DNA of 64,000 nucleotides from Arthrobacter zhaoxinii (GTDB lineage Bacteria; Actinomycetota; Actinomycetes; Actinomycetales; Micrococcaceae): assembly GCF_024385505.1 (NCBI RefSeq), contig NZ_JANFLT010000005.1, positions 496,001-560,000 on the forward strand, given 5' to 3'. The position numbers and the translations under genes were made by a program. The notes under the pieces were generated by a model. That model had not been told where the DNA came from and searched no databases. It worked only from the letters and a program-made list of their open reading frames with translations. Of this stretch, positions 32,662-43,158 are shown one piece after another; position 1 is the first letter of the stretch, and the number at the start of each line of letters is the position of its first letter.

Positions 32662-33011
32662 TCCCCTCCTTCGTTCTGCGGGTTCTCGGCGTGGCGTTGA
32701 AGCTGGTCGATCCGTGCCGCCAGGAAGCTCCAGGTGCCCCAGAACTCCCGGAGGTACTCGGCACCCTGGGCGTTCAGGGCGTAGACCTTGCGCGGGGGTC
32801 CCTTTTCCGACGGCATTTTTTCGACGTCGACCAGTCCCCGCTTCTCGATCCGGAGCAGCAGTGCATACACGGTTCCCTCGGCAATATCGGTGAAACCCTG
32901 CTCGCGCAGCCGCGCCGTGATGTCGTAGCCGTAGGCAGGCTCGACGGCGAGGATCGCCAGGACAATGCCCTCGAGGGTGCCCTTGAGCATCTCGGTCATC
33001 TGTTTACCCAT
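32658..33011 (-). CDS. PadR family transcriptional regulator
   Basis: A 117-residue winged-helix regulator. LKGTLEGIVLAILAVEPAYG near residue 9, YDITARLREQGFTDIAEGTV near 29 and ALLLRIEKRGLVDVEK near 50 are the classical PadR DNA-binding domain; the remainder is a short dimerisation helix. It opens the operon padR-DUF1048-ABC ATPase-permease. PadR repressors usually release DNA when they bind the drug that the exporter removes. An ATG at 32999 (M5) is an alternative start; neither has a good ribosome site. Confidence 0.9.
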   Translation of the reverse strand: MGKQMTEMLKGTLEGIVLAILAVEPAYGYDITARLREQGFTDIAEGTVYALLLRIEKRGLVDVEKMPSEKGPPRKVYALNAQGAEYLREFWGTWSFLAARIDQLQRHAENPQNEGGE

Positions 33012-33028
33012 GGAGCCGTACCCGTCTA

Positions 33029-33066
33029 CTCAGTGTTGCTGACTACCACTAGAAAGTAACACTAAG
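33029..33066. promoter_or_regulatory. imperfect inverted repeat, candidate PadR operator
   Basis: CTCAGTGTTGC at 33029-33039 pairs with GTAACACTAAG at 33056-33066 (9 of 11 positions). It lies 18 bases upstream of the padR start, where an autoregulatory operator is expected. Confidence 0.5.
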
Positions 33067-33102
33067 TACCGACTGGGCAAAGGGGTTTAGGGCAAAGAAA
33101 AA

Positions 33103-33140
33103 AGCCCGGAGACCAGGCCGGTGGGGCTGGTCTCCGGGCT
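33103..33140 (-). terminator. intrinsic terminator of the small membrane-protein gene
   Basis: A perfect 14-bp stem (33103-33116 with 33127-33140) and 10-base loop. On the minus strand it is followed by TTTTTTCTTT (plus-strand A-rich run at 33096-33103). It begins 20 bases after the stop at 33161. Confidence 0.88.
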
Positions 33141-33160
33141 GTTGCTCTTAAGGGCACTTC

Positions 33161-33511
33161 TTACTGGCTGGCGTCCGCGGCATTGTCCTCGCAGCGGAGC
33201 ACGAACATATCCCCTGACTTCCCGATCAGCACCGGATGCAGGGCACCCATGATGAACACGCAGGCGATGCTGAACACCCAGGTGGGCAGTTCCGAATCCG
33301 CGGACAGCAGCAGTGCTGCCCACAGCAGCACGCCGATGGCGCCGATGAACAGGACCACCCCACGGAATCCCCGGGGGCGAAACTGGACCTGCGACATTCG
33401 GTTCGGATGCTTTTTGTCCACTTTGCGCAGCTTTTTCAGGAAGAGACCGAGCGCAATTATGCCCACTGTGAATGCTCCGCAGACGAATGTTGCGACGACT
33501 CCTACCACCAT
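33161..33511 (-). CDS. small membrane protein of unknown function
   Basis: A 116-residue protein with three hydrophobic segments: VVATFVCGAFTVGIIALGLF (residues 5-24), GVVLFIGAIGVLLWAALLL (about 52-70) and a third near 77-95. A basic loop (KKLRKVDKKHPNR) between helices 1 and 2 suggests a cytoplasmic location of this loop. ATG 33511 is chosen because GGGGGAG lies 5 bases upstream. I do not recognise a family. It follows gltD on the same strand after an 80-base gap and ends at a strong terminator, so it may be the last gene of the gltBD transcript. Confidence 0.65.
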   Translation of the reverse strand: MVVGVVATFVCGAFTVGIIALGLFLKKLRKVDKKHPNRMSQVQFRPRGFRGVVLFIGAIGVLLWAALLLSADSELPTWVFSIACVFIMGALHPVLIGKSGDMFVLRCEDNAADASQ

Positions 33512-33592
33512 GTGCTCTCCCCCAACGTGCTCATCGGAAAACGCAGGCGCGTGATCCACCCGGTACTCTACCCAGTCCCGGCCGAAGCGGAG

Positions 33593-35050
33593 CTACAGTG
33601 CGGTGATCGCCCGGTCGGTCGGCGCCACCGGCGCCGGCAGGCGGGTCGATCCCATCAGCCACTGGTCCACGGCGGCGGCCGCGGCCCGTCCCTCGGCAAT
33701 GGCCCAAACAATCAGGGACTGCCCGCGCCCGGCGTCGCCGGCGGCGAATACACCCGGGGTGCCGGTCATGTAGTACCCGTCGCGGACCACGTTGCCCCGC
33801 TCGTCGAACTCCGCGGAGACCTGATCGGCCAGGCCGGCCGGCTCCGGACCGGTGAAGCCCAGGGACAGGAACACCAGGTCCGCCGGAAGAATCCGTTCCG
33901 TGCCGGCCTTCGGCAGCCGCTTGCCGTCCACGAACTCGGTCTCGGCCACCTTCACGCCGGTGAGCCTGCCGTTCTCCCCCACGAACTCCACGGTGGAGGC
34001 CAGGAAGGTGCGTTCGCCGCCTTCCTCGTGGGCGCTGGCCATCTCGAACAGCGTCGGGTACATCGGCCAGGGCTGGTGGGCGGCACGCTCGGCGGGCGGC
34101 TGCTGGCCGATCGCCAGCGTGGTGACCGAGGCGGCCTGCTGGCGGTGCGCGGTGCCGAGGCAGTCCGCGCCGGTGTCGCCGCCGCCGAGGATGACGACGT
34201 GCTTGCCCTCGGCACTGATCTGGTTCTTCACGGTGTCACCCGCGACGGCACGGTTGGACTGCACCAGGTAGTCCATGGCGAAGTGCACGCCGGACAGTTC
34301 CCGGCCCGGAATGGGCAGGTCGCGGGGCACGGTGGCGCCGGTGGCGATCACCACGGCGTCGTAGCGGCGGCGCAGCTGCTCCCAGCTGATGTCCCTGCCC
34401 ACTTCGACGCCGGTCCGGAACCGGGTGCCCTCGGCGCGCATCTGGTCCAGCCGGCGGTCAACCTGGATCTTTTCCATCTTGAAATCCGGGATGCCGTAGC
34501 GCAGCAGCCCGCCGATGCGGTCATCGCGCTCGTACACGGCCACGGTGTGTCCGGCGCGGGTGAGCTGCTGGGCGGCGGCCAGGCCGGCGGGGCCGGAGCC
34601 GACGACGGCGATGGTCCGGTCCGTCAGCCGCTCCGGCGGGTGCGGGGTGACCCAGCCTTCGCCCCAGGCTTCGTCAATGATGGAGACCTCCACCTGCTTG
34701 ATGGTGACCGGCGGCTGGTTGATGCCCAGCACGCAGGACGCCTCGCAGGGGGCCGGGCAAAGCCGGCCGGTGAACTCCGGGAAGTTGTTGGTGGCGTGCA
34801 GCCGCTCAATGGCCTCGGCGCCCTTGTCCCGCCGCATCAGGTCATTCCACTCCGGAATGAGGTTGCCCAGCGGGCAGCCCTGGTGGCAGAACGGGATGCC
34901 GCAGTCCATGCAGCGGCCGGCCTGGGCCTGCAGCACGCCCTTTTCCTGCGCTTCGTAGACTTCCTTGTAGTCCATGATGCGCACCGGCACGGGGCGCCGC
35001 GGCTGGGTCTGGCGTTCGCGTACCTTCAAGAATCCGCGTGGATCAGCCAC
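33593..35050 (-). CDS. gltD: glutamate synthase small subunit
   Basis: A 485-residue flavoprotein. The N-terminal part has the cysteine-rich iron-sulfur region: [20 protein letters not shown] near residue 47 and [14 protein letters not shown] near 95. FAD motif [16 protein letters not shown] near 147 and NADPH motif [17 protein letters not shown] near 288 follow. It passes electrons from NADPH to the large subunit for converting glutamine and 2-oxoglutarate to two glutamates. Its start overlaps the gltB stop by 8 bases, so the subunits are made together. Confidence 0.97.
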   Translation of the reverse strand: MADPRGFLKVRERQTQPRRPVPVRIMDYKEVYEAQEKGVLQAQAGRCMDCGIPFCHQGCPLGNLIPEWNDLMRRDKGAEAIERLHATNNFPEFTGRLCPAPCEASCVLGINQPPVTIKQVEVSIIDEAWGEGWVTPHPPERLTDRTIAVVGSGPAGLAAAQQLTRAGHTVAVYERDDRIGGLLRYGIPDFKMEKIQVDRRLDQMRAEGTRFRTGVEVGRDISWEQLRRRYDAVVIATGATVPRDLPIPGRELSGVHFAMDYLVQSNRAVAGDTVKNQISAEGKHVVILGGGDTGADCLGTAHRQQAASVTTLAIGQQPPAERAAHQPWPMYPTLFEMASAHEEGGERTFLASTVEFVGENGRLTGVKVAETEFVDGKRLPKAGTERILPADLVFLSLGFTGPEPAGLADQVSAEFDERGNVVRDGYYMTGTPGVFAAGDAGRGQSLIVWAIAEGRAAAAAVDQWLMGSTRLPAPVAPTDRAITAL

Positions 35051-38000
35051 CGGTAACCTCCAAAATCTTGTTCCAGGCCTCGGCGCCGTCGGGATCGAGT
35101 CCCGCTTCGGCAGCGGAGGCGCGGGCGCCGAGCACTGCGGCGTAATCCCGCGGCAGCACCTTGGTTATACGGGACACGGTGTCCTCGAAGCTTTCCAGCA
35201 TCTTCTGGGCCAGGTCGGAGCCGGTCTCCTCGAGGTGCCGGATCAGCAGCCCGCGGACAATGTCGATGTCCTCGGCGTCCGGAGCCTCAAGCCGAAGCTC
35301 GCCGCGTTCCAGGGACTCCTTGTTCACGCGGGCCGGGTCCAGGTCCACCACAAACGCGGTGCCGCCGGACATACCGGCGCCGAAGTTCCGGCCGGTGGGT
35401 CCCAGGATCAGGGTCTGCCCGCCGGTCATGTATTCGCAGCCGTGGTCGCCGATGCCTTCGACGACGGCGGTGGCCCCGGAGTTGCGGACCAGGAAGCGTT
35501 CGCCCACCTGGCCGCTGAGGAACATCTCGCCGCTGGTGGCGCCGTAGCCGATCACGTTGCCGGCAATGACATTGCGTTCGGCTGCGAAGACGTTGCCGCG
35601 GTCCGGGCGGACGATGATCCGGCCGCCGGACAGGCCCTTGCCCACATAGTCGTTGGAGTCGCCGAACAGCCGCAGGGTGATGCCGGCGGGCAGGAACGCG
35701 CCGAGGGACTGCCCGGCCTGCCCGGTGAGCGTGACGTCGATGGTGTCCGGAGCGAGGATGTCCACCCCAAAGGTCTTCGTGACGGTATGCCCGAGCATGG
35801 TGCCCACGGACCGGTCGGTGTTGACCACGTCCAGTGCAATCCGGACCGGGGCCCGGTTCTGCAACGCGTCGGCGCTCATCTCGATGAGCTTATTGTCGAA
35901 GTGCAGATCGAGTTCGTGGTTCTGCTGCACCATGTTCCGCAGCGGTGCGCCGGGATCCACCTCGGGTCCGCGCAGGATCGGTTCCAGGTCCAGGCCGTCG
36001 GCCTTCCAGTGGTTGATGGCTGCCTGCGTATCCAGCAGCTCGGTGCGGCCGATGGCCTCTTCGAGGGTCCGGAACCCGAGCTCGGCCAGGATTTCGCGGA
36101 TCTCCTCGGCAATGAACTCGAAGAAGTTCACCACGAACTCCGGCTTGCCGGTGAACCGCGCCCGCAGTTCGGGGTTCTGCGTGGCGACGCCCACCGGGCA
36201 GGTGTCGAGGTGGCAGACGCGCATCATCACGCAGCCGGACACCACCAGCGGCGCGGTCGCGAAGCCGAATTCCTCGCCGCCCAGCAGTGCCGCCATCACG
36301 ACGTCACGGCCGGTCTTCAGCTGCCCGTCCACCTGGACCACCACGCGGTCCCGCAGTCCGTTGAGCATCAGGGTCTGCTGGGTTTCGGCCAGGCCGAGTT
36401 CCCACGGGGCGCCGGCGTGCTTGAGCGAGTTCAGCGGCGAGGCGCCGGTGCCGCCGTCGTGCCCCGAGACCAGCACAACGTCGGCCTTTGCCTTGGTCAC
36501 GCCGGCCGCAACGGTGCCGATTCCGGCTTCGGAGACCAGCTTCACGTGCACCCGGGCGCTGGGGTTGGAGCGCTTCAGGTCATAGATCAGCTGGGCGAGG
36601 TCCTCGATGGAGTAGATGTCGTGGTGCGGCGGCGGGGAGATCAGGCCGACGCCGGGCGTCGAGTGCCGGGTGCGGGCCACCCATGGGTAGACCTTCTGCG
36701 CCATCAGCTGGCCGCCCTCGCCGGGCTTGGCGCCCTGGGCCATCTTGATCTGGATGTCCTGCGCGTTGGTCAGGTACAGGCTGGTGACACCGAAGCGGCC
36801 GGAGGCGACCTGTTTGATCGCGGAGTTGCGCTCCGGGTCCAGCAGCCGCTCCGGATCTTCTCCGCCCTCGCCGGTGTTGGACTTGGCGCCGAGGCGGTTC
36901 ATCGCGATGGCGAGGGTTTCGTGCGCTTCCTGGGAGATGGAGCCGTAGCTCATGGCTCCGGTGGAGAAGCGCTTCACGATGCTGGAGACGGGTTCCACCT
37001 CGTCCAGCGGCACCGGAGTCCGGTCGCCGGTGCGGAAGTCCAGCAGCCCGCGCAGGGTCATGAGGTTCTTCGACTGGTCGTTCACGCCGTTGGTGTAGGC
37101 CTTGAACACGTCGTACCGGCGTTCGCGGGTGGCGTGCTGCAGCCGGAAGACGGTCTCGGGGTTGAACAGGTGCGGCGGTCCTTCGCGGCGCCACTGGTAT
37201 TCGCCGCCGTTGTCCAGGGCGCGGTGCGGTTCCTCGATGCCGTCACCGGGGTACGCCTCGGCGTGCCGGGCGGCGGCTTCGGCGGCAACCACGTCCAGGC
37301 CGACGCCGCCGAGCTGGGTCTGGGTGCCGTGGAAGAACTCGTCCACCAGTTCCTGGCCCAGGCCGAGGGCTTCGAAGGTCTGCGCGCCGCAGTAGGAGGC
37401 GACGGTGGAGATGCCCATCTTGGACATGATCTTCAGGACGCCCTTGCCCAGGCCCTTGATCAGGTTGGTGACGGCCTCTTCGCCGGTGACTCCGGTGATG
37501 TCGCCGTTGCGGACCAGTTCCTCGCAGCTTTCCATGGCCAGGTACGGGTTCACCGCGGAGGCGCCGTAGCCGATCAGCAGGGCCACGTGGTGGACCTCCC
37601 GCACGTCGCCGGCTTCCACCAGCAGGGAGATCTTGGTGCGGTTGGCGCTCTTGAGCAGGTGGTTGTGCACGGCGGAGAGCAGCAGCAGGGACGGGATGGG
37701 TGCCCACTGGGCGTTGGAATCCCGGTCCGAGAGGACAATGTACTGCACACCCCGGTTGACGGCGCCGGAGACCTTTTCGCAGATCTCGCTGATCCGTGCC
37801 CGCAGTTCGGCTTCGCCGCCTTCGGGCCGGTAGAGGCCGCGGACCTTGAGCGCTATCCGGTCGCCGTCGTCGTCGGTGAGGTTGGCAATCTTGGCCAGTT
37901 CATCGTTGTTGATGACCGGGAACTTAAGTGCGATCTGGCTGGTTTTCACCTGCTTCAGGGACAGCAGGTTGCCGTTGGGGCCGATCGAGGCCTGCAGGGA

Positions 38001-39632
38001 GGTGACCAGTTCCTCGCGGATGGAATCCAGCGGCGGGTTGGTGACCTGGGCAAAGGACTGCACAAAGTAGTCGAAGAGCAGCCGCGGCCGCTTCGAGAGC
38101 ACGGCGATGGGAGTGTCGGAGCCCATGGCTCCCAGCGGTTCGGCACCGGTGCGGGCCATCGGGCCCAGCAGGATCCGCAGTTCCTCCTGGGTGTAGCCGA
38201 AGGTCCGCTGGCGGCGGTTGATCGAGGCCTTGGTGTGCAGCACGTGCTCGCGCTCGGGCAGCTCCTCCAGGCGGACCTGGTTTTCCTTCACCCAGTCCGC
38301 CCACGGGTTGGCGGCGGCTACCTCGGCCTTGATTTCCTCGTCTTCGATCAGCCGGCCCTCGGCGGTGTCCACCAGGAACATCTTGCCGGGCGAGACGCGG
38401 CCCTTGCGGACCACCTTGGCGGGGTCGATGTCCACCACGCCCACCTCGGAGGCCAGGACCACCAGGCCGTCGTCGGTGACCCAGTAACGGGCGGGGCGCA
38501 GCCCGTTGCGGTCCAGCACCGCGCCCACGGAGACGCCGTCGGTGAAGGACACGGCGGCGGGACCGTCCCACGGCTCCATCAGCATGGAGTGGTACTGGTA
38601 GAAGGCCCGGCGGGCCGGGTCCATGGTGGCGTGGTTCTCCCAGGCCTCCGGGATCATCATCATGATCGCGTGCGTGATCGGCCGGCCGGAGAGCATCAGC
38701 AACTCGGCCACCTCGTCGAAGGAGGCGGAGTCGGACGCGCCGGGGGTGCAGATCGGGAACAGCTCTTCCGGGGTCTGCCCCAGCAGCGGGTTCTTCATCT
38801 GCGACTGCCGGGCGCGCATCCAGTTCCGGTTGCCCTTGACGGTGTTGATCTCGCCGTTGTGCGCGATAGCGCGGAACGGCTGGGCCAGCGGCCAGGACGG
38901 GAAGGTGTTGGTGGAGAAGCGCGAGTGGACAATGCCCAGCCGGGTCTTGAACCGGGGATCGGACAGGTCGGGGAAGAACGGCTCCAGCTGCGCGGTGGTG
39001 ACCATGCCCTTGTAGACCATGGTTCGAGAGGACAGCGAGGGGAAATAGACGCCGAACTTGTTCTGTGAACGCTTCCGGACGCGGAAGGCCCGCGCGTCCA
39101 GGTCCGAGGCGCCGGTCCCCTCTTCGGGGGCCAGGAACACCTGTTCGAAATGGGGCATGCAGGCCCGGGACATGGCACCGACAAGCTCGGCCACGACGGG
39201 CACCTCGCGCCAGCCCAGCACACGCAGGCCCTCGCTGGCGGCCATGAGTTCGACGCCGGCGCGGGCGGTCTGCTGCTCGCGGTCCTCGGTGGGCAGGAAG
39301 GCGGTGCCGACGGCGTAGCCTCCGGCCCCGGGAAGCTCGAAGTCCACTACTGCACGGAAGAATTCGTCCGGGACCTGGGTCAGGAGCCCGGCGCCGTCGC
39401 CGGTGCCTTCGTCAGCGCCCACGGCACCGCGGTGTTCAAGGTTGCGCAGGGCCGCGAGGGCGGCGTCGACAATCCCGTGCGTGGGCTCACCGTGCAGGGT
39501 GGCAATGACGGCCAGGCCGCACGCGTCCTTTTCGTTCTCGGCCCGGTACAGGCCGGCGTCTTCCGGAAGCGCGGCAAAGCGGATGAAAGGCGACATCGCA
39601 GTGTCAGGGTATGCAGACAGGGAATCAGCCAT
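35043..39632 (-). CDS. gltB: glutamate synthase large subunit
   Basis: A 1529-residue enzyme. The class II amidotransferase domain starts at [19 protein letters not shown]; the nucleophile is Cys38, so a leader of about 37 residues must be removed. The FMN-binding synthase domain includes [19 protein letters not shown] and [19 protein letters not shown], and [20 protein letters not shown] gives the 3Fe-4S cysteines. The C-terminal GXGXG beta-helix includes [17 protein letters not shown]. It is the largest core gene here. The promoter region carries an inverted repeat at 39744-39779, consistent with nitrogen control. Confidence 0.97.
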   Translation of the reverse strand: MADSLSAYPDTAMSPFIRFAALPEDAGLYRAENEKDACGLAVIATLHGEPTHGIVDAALAALRNLEHRGAVGADEGTGDGAGLLTQVPDEFFRAVVDFELPGAGGYAVGTAFLPTEDREQQTARAGVELMAASEGLRVLGWREVPVVAELVGAMSRACMPHFEQVFLAPEEGTGASDLDARAFRVRKRSQNKFGVYFPSLSSRTMVYKGMVTTAQLEPFFPDLSDPRFKTRLGIVHSRFSTNTFPSWPLAQPFRAIAHNGEINTVKGNRNWMRARQSQMKNPLLGQTPEELFPICTPGASDSASFDEVAELLMLSGRPITHAIMMMIPEAWENHATMDPARRAFYQYHSMLMEPWDGPAAVSFTDGVSVGAVLDRNGLRPARYWVTDDGLVVLASEVGVVDIDPAKVVRKGRVSPGKMFLVDTAEGRLIEDEEIKAEVAAANPWADWVKENQVRLEELPEREHVLHTKASINRRQRTFGYTQEELRILLGPMARTGAEPLGAMGSDTPIAVLSKRPRLLFDYFVQSFAQVTNPPLDSIREELVTSLQASIGPNGNLLSLKQVKTSQIALKFPVINNDELAKIANLTDDDGDRIALKVRGLYRPEGGEAELRARISEICEKVSGAVNRGVQYIVLSDRDSNAQWAPIPSLLLLSAVHNHLLKSANRTKISLLVEAGDVREVHHVALLIGYGASAVNPYLAMESCEELVRNGDITGVTGEEAVTNLIKGLGKGVLKIMSKMGISTVASYCGAQTFEALGLGQELVDEFFHGTQTQLGGVGLDVVAAEAAARHAEAYPGDGIEEPHRALDNGGEYQWRREGPPHLFNPETVFRLQHATRERRYDVFKAYTNGVNDQSKNLMTLRGLLDFRTGDRTPVPLDEVEPVSSIVKRFSTGAMSYGSISQEAHETLAIAMNRLGAKSNTGEGGEDPERLLDPERNSAIKQVASGRFGVTSLYLTNAQDIQIKMAQGAKPGEGGQLMAQKVYPWVARTRHSTPGVGLISPPPHHDIYSIEDLAQLIYDLKRSNPSARVHVKLVSEAGIGTVAAGVTKAKADVVLVSGHDGGTGASPLNSLKHAGAPWELGLAETQQTLMLNGLRDRVVVQVDGQLKTGRDVVMAALLGGEEFGFATAPLVVSGCVMMRVCHLDTCPVGVATQNPELRARFTGKPEFVVNFFEFIAEEIREILAELGFRTLEEAIGRTELLDTQAAINHWKADGLDLEPILRGPEVDPGAPLRNMVQQNHELDLHFDNKLIEMSADALQNRAPVRIALDVVNTDRSVGTMLGHTVTKTFGVDILAPDTIDVTLTGQAGQSLGAFLPAGITLRLFGDSNDYVGKGLSGGRIIVRPDRGNVFAAERNVIAGNVIGYGATSGEMFLSGQVGERFLVRNSGATAVVEGIGDHGCEYMTGGQTLILGPTGRNFGAGMSGGTAFVVDLDPARVNKESLERGELRLEAPDAEDIDIVRGLLIRHLEETGSDLAQKMLESFEDTVSRITKVLPRDYAAVLGARASAAEAGLDPDGAEAWNKILEVTGG

Positions 39633-39743
39633 AAGAAGTGAGTCCTTCCCCCTTGTAGAGCGTTGGGAGGGGACAGCATTGGCCCCAGCGGGATCCCCGA
39701 GGGGGCGCTCCGCGGCATTGATTGATTTTACGGCTCACTTCAC

Positions 39744-39779
39744 CCTTATAAACCCGGAAACTGATCCGTTTTTATAAGG
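39744..39779. promoter_or_regulatory. inverted repeat in the gltB promoter region
   Basis: CCTTATAAA at 39744-39752 and TTTATAAGG at 39771-39779 form a perfect 9-bp inverted repeat with an 18-base centre, about 110-145 bases upstream of gltB. A TAAAAT hexamer on the minus strand (39730-39725) could be the gltB -10, putting the repeat over the -35. It is an AT-rich island in GC-rich DNA and a candidate nitrogen-regulator site. Confidence 0.5.
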
Positions 39780-39820
39780 AATTCTGGATGCCGGTAACCG
39801 CCGCGTTCCGGAAGGGGTGG

Positions 39821-39876
39821 CCCGGTGCTGCAGCGCTCTGGCGCCACGTCTCTGTGGCTCCGCCTGCAGCACCGGG
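39821..39876 (-). other. two-tier hairpin downstream of lgt
   Basis: CCCGGTGCTGCAG at 39821-39833 pairs perfectly with 39864-39876. Inside, GCCAC and GTGGC form a second stem. It starts 17 bases after the lgt stop on the minus strand and lacks a T tract. It probably protects or ends the trp-lgt transcript. Confidence 0.5.
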
Positions 39877-39892
39877 AGGGTAACCCTGTGGG

Positions 39893-40927
39893 TCAGGCAG
39901 AAGGTCCGTTGTTCCTGGACCGGTGAGGAAGGGATTCCTCGGTTTTTGTCTCTGCGAGATTAGCACGCACCGGGCGTTCTGCTGACGCCGATTCCGCATT
40001 CCCCGCTTCTGTTTCATTCTTGTTATCTGCTGCGGTAATACCGCTTCCCTGCGCAGGTTCACGGCCCGGGAGGTACAGCGAGCCCTCGCCGCCCTTGCGT
40101 GCCTTGACTGTCAGGTAAATGAACATCGCGATGGAGACGGCCAGGATCAGCACGCTGGTCCACACATTAAGGCGTTGTGTGACGCCGAGCAGCGTAATCA
40201 TTTCGGCATCGTCGATGCGCAGCACCTCGATCCAGAGCCGTCCGGCGGTGTAGAAGGCGGCGTAAATCCAGAACAGGCGGCCGCCGCGGAGCCGGAACCG
40301 GCGGTCCAGCAGCAGGAGCAGGGCTACGCCGGCCAGGTTCCAGAGCGACTCGTAGAGGAAGGTGGGGTGGAACGTGGTGCCGGGGGCGGCACCGGCGGGG
40401 AAATTGGCGTTGTCCGCGTCGATTTCCAGGCCCCAGGGAGCATCCGTTTCGGAGCCGAACAGTTCCTGGTTGAACCAGTTGCCCCAGCGCCCCACGGCCT
40501 GGGCCAGCAGCAGCCCGGGGGCGCCGGCGTCGGCGAAGGTGGAGAGCTTGATGCCCGCCCGGCGGCAGCCGATCCAGGCACCGACGGCGCCGAGGGCCAC
40601 CGCACCCCAGATGCCCAGCCCGCCGAGCCAGATCTGCGGAATGAGGGACAGGTCCCCGTCCGGTCCGAAGTAGGCGTCCGGGGAGGAGAACACGTGGTAG
40701 AGCCGTCCGCCGATAATGCCGAACGGGATGGCCCAGATGGAGATGTCCCAGACCGCGTCCGCGTCCAGGCCGCGGGCCTTCCACCGCCGGGCTGTGAGCC
40801 ACAGGGCGAGCATGATGCCGGCCAGGATGCACAGCGCATACGCGTGGATGGTCAGCGGCCCCAGCGAGAAGCTGCTGAACTCAGCGGGCGGGCTGGGGAT
40901 GCTGGCGTACACGGACATCGGGTTCAT
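39893..40927 (-). CDS. lgt: prolipoprotein diacylglyceryl transferase
   Basis: A 344-residue polytopic membrane enzyme that attaches diacylglycerol to the lipobox cysteine of prelipoproteins (such as the YtfQ-type protein here). Marks: LTIHAYALCILAGIMLALWL near residue 25, the Lgt signature GRWGNWFNQELFG near 146 (catalytic-region Arg/Asn), FHPTFLYESLWNL near 187 and GRLWIEVLRIDDA near 229. A polar C-terminal tail of about 60 residues is rich in Glu/Ala/Asn, common in actinobacterial Lgt. Its ATG overlaps the trpA stop (ATGA), linking it to the trp operon. Confidence 0.96.
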   Translation of the reverse strand: MNPMSVYASIPSPPAEFSSFSLGPLTIHAYALCILAGIMLALWLTARRWKARGLDADAVWDISIWAIPFGIIGGRLYHVFSSPDAYFGPDGDLSLIPQIWLGGLGIWGAVALGAVGAWIGCRRAGIKLSTFADAGAPGLLLAQAVGRWGNWFNQELFGSETDAPWGLEIDADNANFPAGAAPGTTFHPTFLYESLWNLAGVALLLLLDRRFRLRGGRLFWIYAAFYTAGRLWIEVLRIDDAEMITLLGVTQRLNVWTSVLILAVSIAMFIYLTVKARKGGEGSLYLPGREPAQGSGITAADNKNETEAGNAESASAERPVRANLAETKTEESLPHRSRNNGPSA

Positions 40928-41733
40928 CGGCTGGCCTTCGGGGTTCCGGTACTGAGGTCACGGGTGAGGGCGGCGACGGCGTCCGTGCCGCCGTCGCGCA
41001 GGGCCGCCACCAGGGCGGTGCCCACAATGACGCCGTCGGCGTAGGCGCCGATTTCGCGGACGTGTTCGGCACGGGAGACGCCCAGTCCCACGCAGACGCG
41101 TTCGGCGCCGGCGTCGCGGGCTGCGCTGACAACGCTCTGGGCGGCGTCGCTGACGCTGTCCCGTGCGCCGGTGACGCCCATGATGGAGACGGCGTAGACG
41201 AAGCCGCGGCCGGCGGCCACGGTGCTCTTCATCCGGGCCTCGGTGGAGGACGGGGCGACCAGGAAGACGCGGTCCAGGCCGTACTTGTCGGAGGCTTCCA
41301 GCCATTCGGAGGCTTCATCCGGAACCAGGTCCGGGGTGATCAGCCCTGCTCCTCCGGCGTCGGCCAGGCGGCGGGAGAACTCGTCCACGCCCATCCGGAC
41401 CACGGGGTTCCAGTAGGTCATGACCAGCACGGCGGCGTCGGTGGCGGCGGTGATGCCGGCAACGACGTCGAAGACCTGCGCTACACGGAAGCCGTCTGCC
41501 AGTGCCTGCGTGGTGGCGGCCTGGATGACGTGCCCGTCCATCACGGGGTCGGAGTACGGGATGCCGATTTCGATCAGGTCCGCACCGTTTTCCGCCAGGG
41601 CGATGCCGGCGGCGATGGTGGCTTCCACGGTGGGGTAGCCGGCGGGCAGGTAGCCGATGAGCGCGGCCCGCCCCTGGGCGGCGGCCCGGTCAATAGCTGC
41701 GGCGGACTTGCTCTGCGTTGCCTCGGTGCTCAC
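40924..41733 (-). CDS. trpA: tryptophan synthase alpha subunit
   Basis: A 269-residue TIM-barrel that cleaves indole-3-glycerol phosphate to indole and glyceraldehyde-3-phosphate. The catalytic acids are Glu55 in [13 protein letters not shown] and Asp66 in VMDG, with the same 11-residue spacing as in E. coli. [15 protein letters not shown] is the phosphate-binding loop. GTG at 41733 overlaps the trpB stop as GTGA. The frame is open far upstream through trpB, but that is coincidental. Confidence 0.96.
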   Translation of the reverse strand: MSTEATQSKSAAAIDRAAAQGRAALIGYLPAGYPTVEATIAAGIALAENGADLIEIGIPYSDPVMDGHVIQAATTQALADGFRVAQVFDVVAGITAATDAAVLVMTYWNPVVRMGVDEFSRRLADAGGAGLITPDLVPDEASEWLEASDKYGLDRVFLVAPSSTEARMKSTVAAGRGFVYAVSIMGVTGARDSVSDAAQSVVSAARDAGAERVCVGLGVSRAEHVREIGAYADGVIVGTALVAALRDGGTDAVAALTRDLSTGTPKASR

Positions 41734-43091
41734 AGCTGTTCCCCTTCTTTGCCGATTTCGGCTTCGGCTGAGCGCTCGTCCAGCAGGTTGAACCATTCCG
41801 CGGCGGTTGCCACGTCCTTGTCGCCGCGGCCGGAGAGGTTCACCAGCACGATTTTCTCGGAAACATTTCCGTCGGAGCCGGCCGCCTCGGCGGCCAGACG
41901 CTGGCCCACCTTGATGGCACCGGCCAGGGCGTGGGCGGATTCGATTGCGGGAATGATGCCTTCGGTGCGGCAGAGCAGCTGGAAGGCGTCCATCGCCTCG
42001 GCATCGGTGATCGGTTCGTAGCTGACCCGCCCGATGTCGGCCAGGTAGGCGTGTTCGGGTCCGACGCCGGGGTAGTCCAGCCCTGCGGAGATGGAGTGGG
42101 ATTCGACCGTCTGGCCGTCGTCGTCCTGCATCAGGTAGGAGCGGGCGCCGTGCAGCACGCCGGGCCGGCCGAGGGTGATGGTGGCGGCATGGCGGCCGGT
42201 TTCGACGCCGTCGCCGCCGGCCTCGAAGCCGTAGATCTTCACTTCGGAGTCGTCGAGGAAGCCGTGGAAGATGCCGATGGCGTTGGAGCCGCCGCCAATG
42301 CAGGCACACACCGCGTCCGGCAGCCGGCCGGCCTGCTCCAGCATCTGGGCGCGGGCTTCTTCGCCGATCACTTCGTGGAAGTAGCGGACCATGGCCGGGA
42401 ACGGATGCGCCCCGGCTGCGGTGCCGAGCAGGTAGTGGGTGTTGTCCACGTTCGCGACCCAGTCCCGCAGCGCCTCGTTGATGGCGTCCTTCAGCGTCTG
42501 GGAGCCGTTGGTCACCGGAATGACCTTGGCGCCGAGCAGTTCCATCCGGGCCACGTTCAGGGCCTGGCGGCGGCAGTCCTCGGCACCCATGTACACCACG
42601 CATTCCAGGCCGAGCAGGGCGGCGGCGGTGGCGCTGGCCACGCCGTGCTGTCCGGCGCCGGTCTCGGCGATGACCCGGGTCTTGCCCATCCGCTTGGCGA
42701 GCAGGGCCTGGCCCAGGACGTTGTTGATCTTGTGGGAGCCGGTGTGGTTGAGGTCTTCGCGCTTGAGGAAGATCCGCACTCCGCCGGCGTGCCCGGAGAA
42801 GCGCTTGGCTTCGGTGAGCAGCGACGGACGGCCGGAGTAGTTCTTGTTCAGGTCAGCCACCTGGGCGGTGAACTCCGGATCGGCCTTGGCCTTTTCGAAG
42901 GTGTCTTCCAGTTCGTCCAGGGCAGCGATCAGGGATTCGGGCATCCAGCGGCCGCCGTACTCGCCGAAGTACGGGCCGGAGGCGTGGCGCAGGGAGGACA
43001 CTCCCCCGTTCAGGAAGGCCTCCGTGACGCTTCCGCTTCCGGTTTCCGCGGCAGCTCCTGCTGCCTGAGCCTGTTCCGACTTCCCGATCAT
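41730..43091 (-). CDS. trpB: tryptophan synthase beta subunit
   Basis: A 453-residue PLP enzyme that joins indole and serine. Lys121 in [11 protein letters not shown] binds [23 protein letters not shown] and [19 protein letters not shown] (phosphate-binding glycine loop) are intact. The first 35 residues are a non-conserved Ala/Gly-rich leader, after which similarity starts at [14 protein letters not shown]. It lies 67 bases after trpC and is coupled to trpA. Confidence 0.97.
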   Translation of the reverse strand: MIGKSEQAQAAGAAAETGSGSVTEAFLNGGVSSLRHASGPYFGEYGGRWMPESLIAALDELEDTFEKAKADPEFTAQVADLNKNYSGRPSLLTEAKRFSGHAGGVRIFLKREDLNHTGSHKINNVLGQALLAKRMGKTRVIAETGAGQHGVASATAAALLGLECVVYMGAEDCRRQALNVARMELLGAKVIPVTNGSQTLKDAINEALRDWVANVDNTHYLLGTAAGAHPFPAMVRYFHEVIGEEARAQMLEQAGRLPDAVCACIGGGSNAIGIFHGFLDDSEVKIYGFEAGGDGVETGRHAATITLGRPGVLHGARSYLMQDDDGQTVESHSISAGLDYPGVGPEHAYLADIGRVSYEPITDAEAMDAFQLLCRTEGIIPAIESAHALAGAIKVGQRLAAEAAGSDGNVSEKIVLVNLSGRGDKDVATAAEWFNLLDERSAEAEIGKEGEQL

Positions 43092-43158
43092 GGGCTTTGT
43101 GTCCTGTCCTGCTTGGGCCCGGGCCGTTCCTGCCCGGACAGGGTGGTGGTGCTAGGGG

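Noticed and set aside
34974-39068. A 1364-codon open frame on the plus strand opposite gltB
   Set aside because: It is antisense to the highly conserved gltB. Its translation is Gly/Val/His/Gln-rich without any domain, the usual antisense product of GC-rich genes.
40924-42603. A 559-codon frame that would fuse an extra N-terminal half to trpA
   Set aside because: The upstream half is an out-of-frame reading of trpB. trpA similarity begins at the GTG at 41733, which overlaps the trpB stop.
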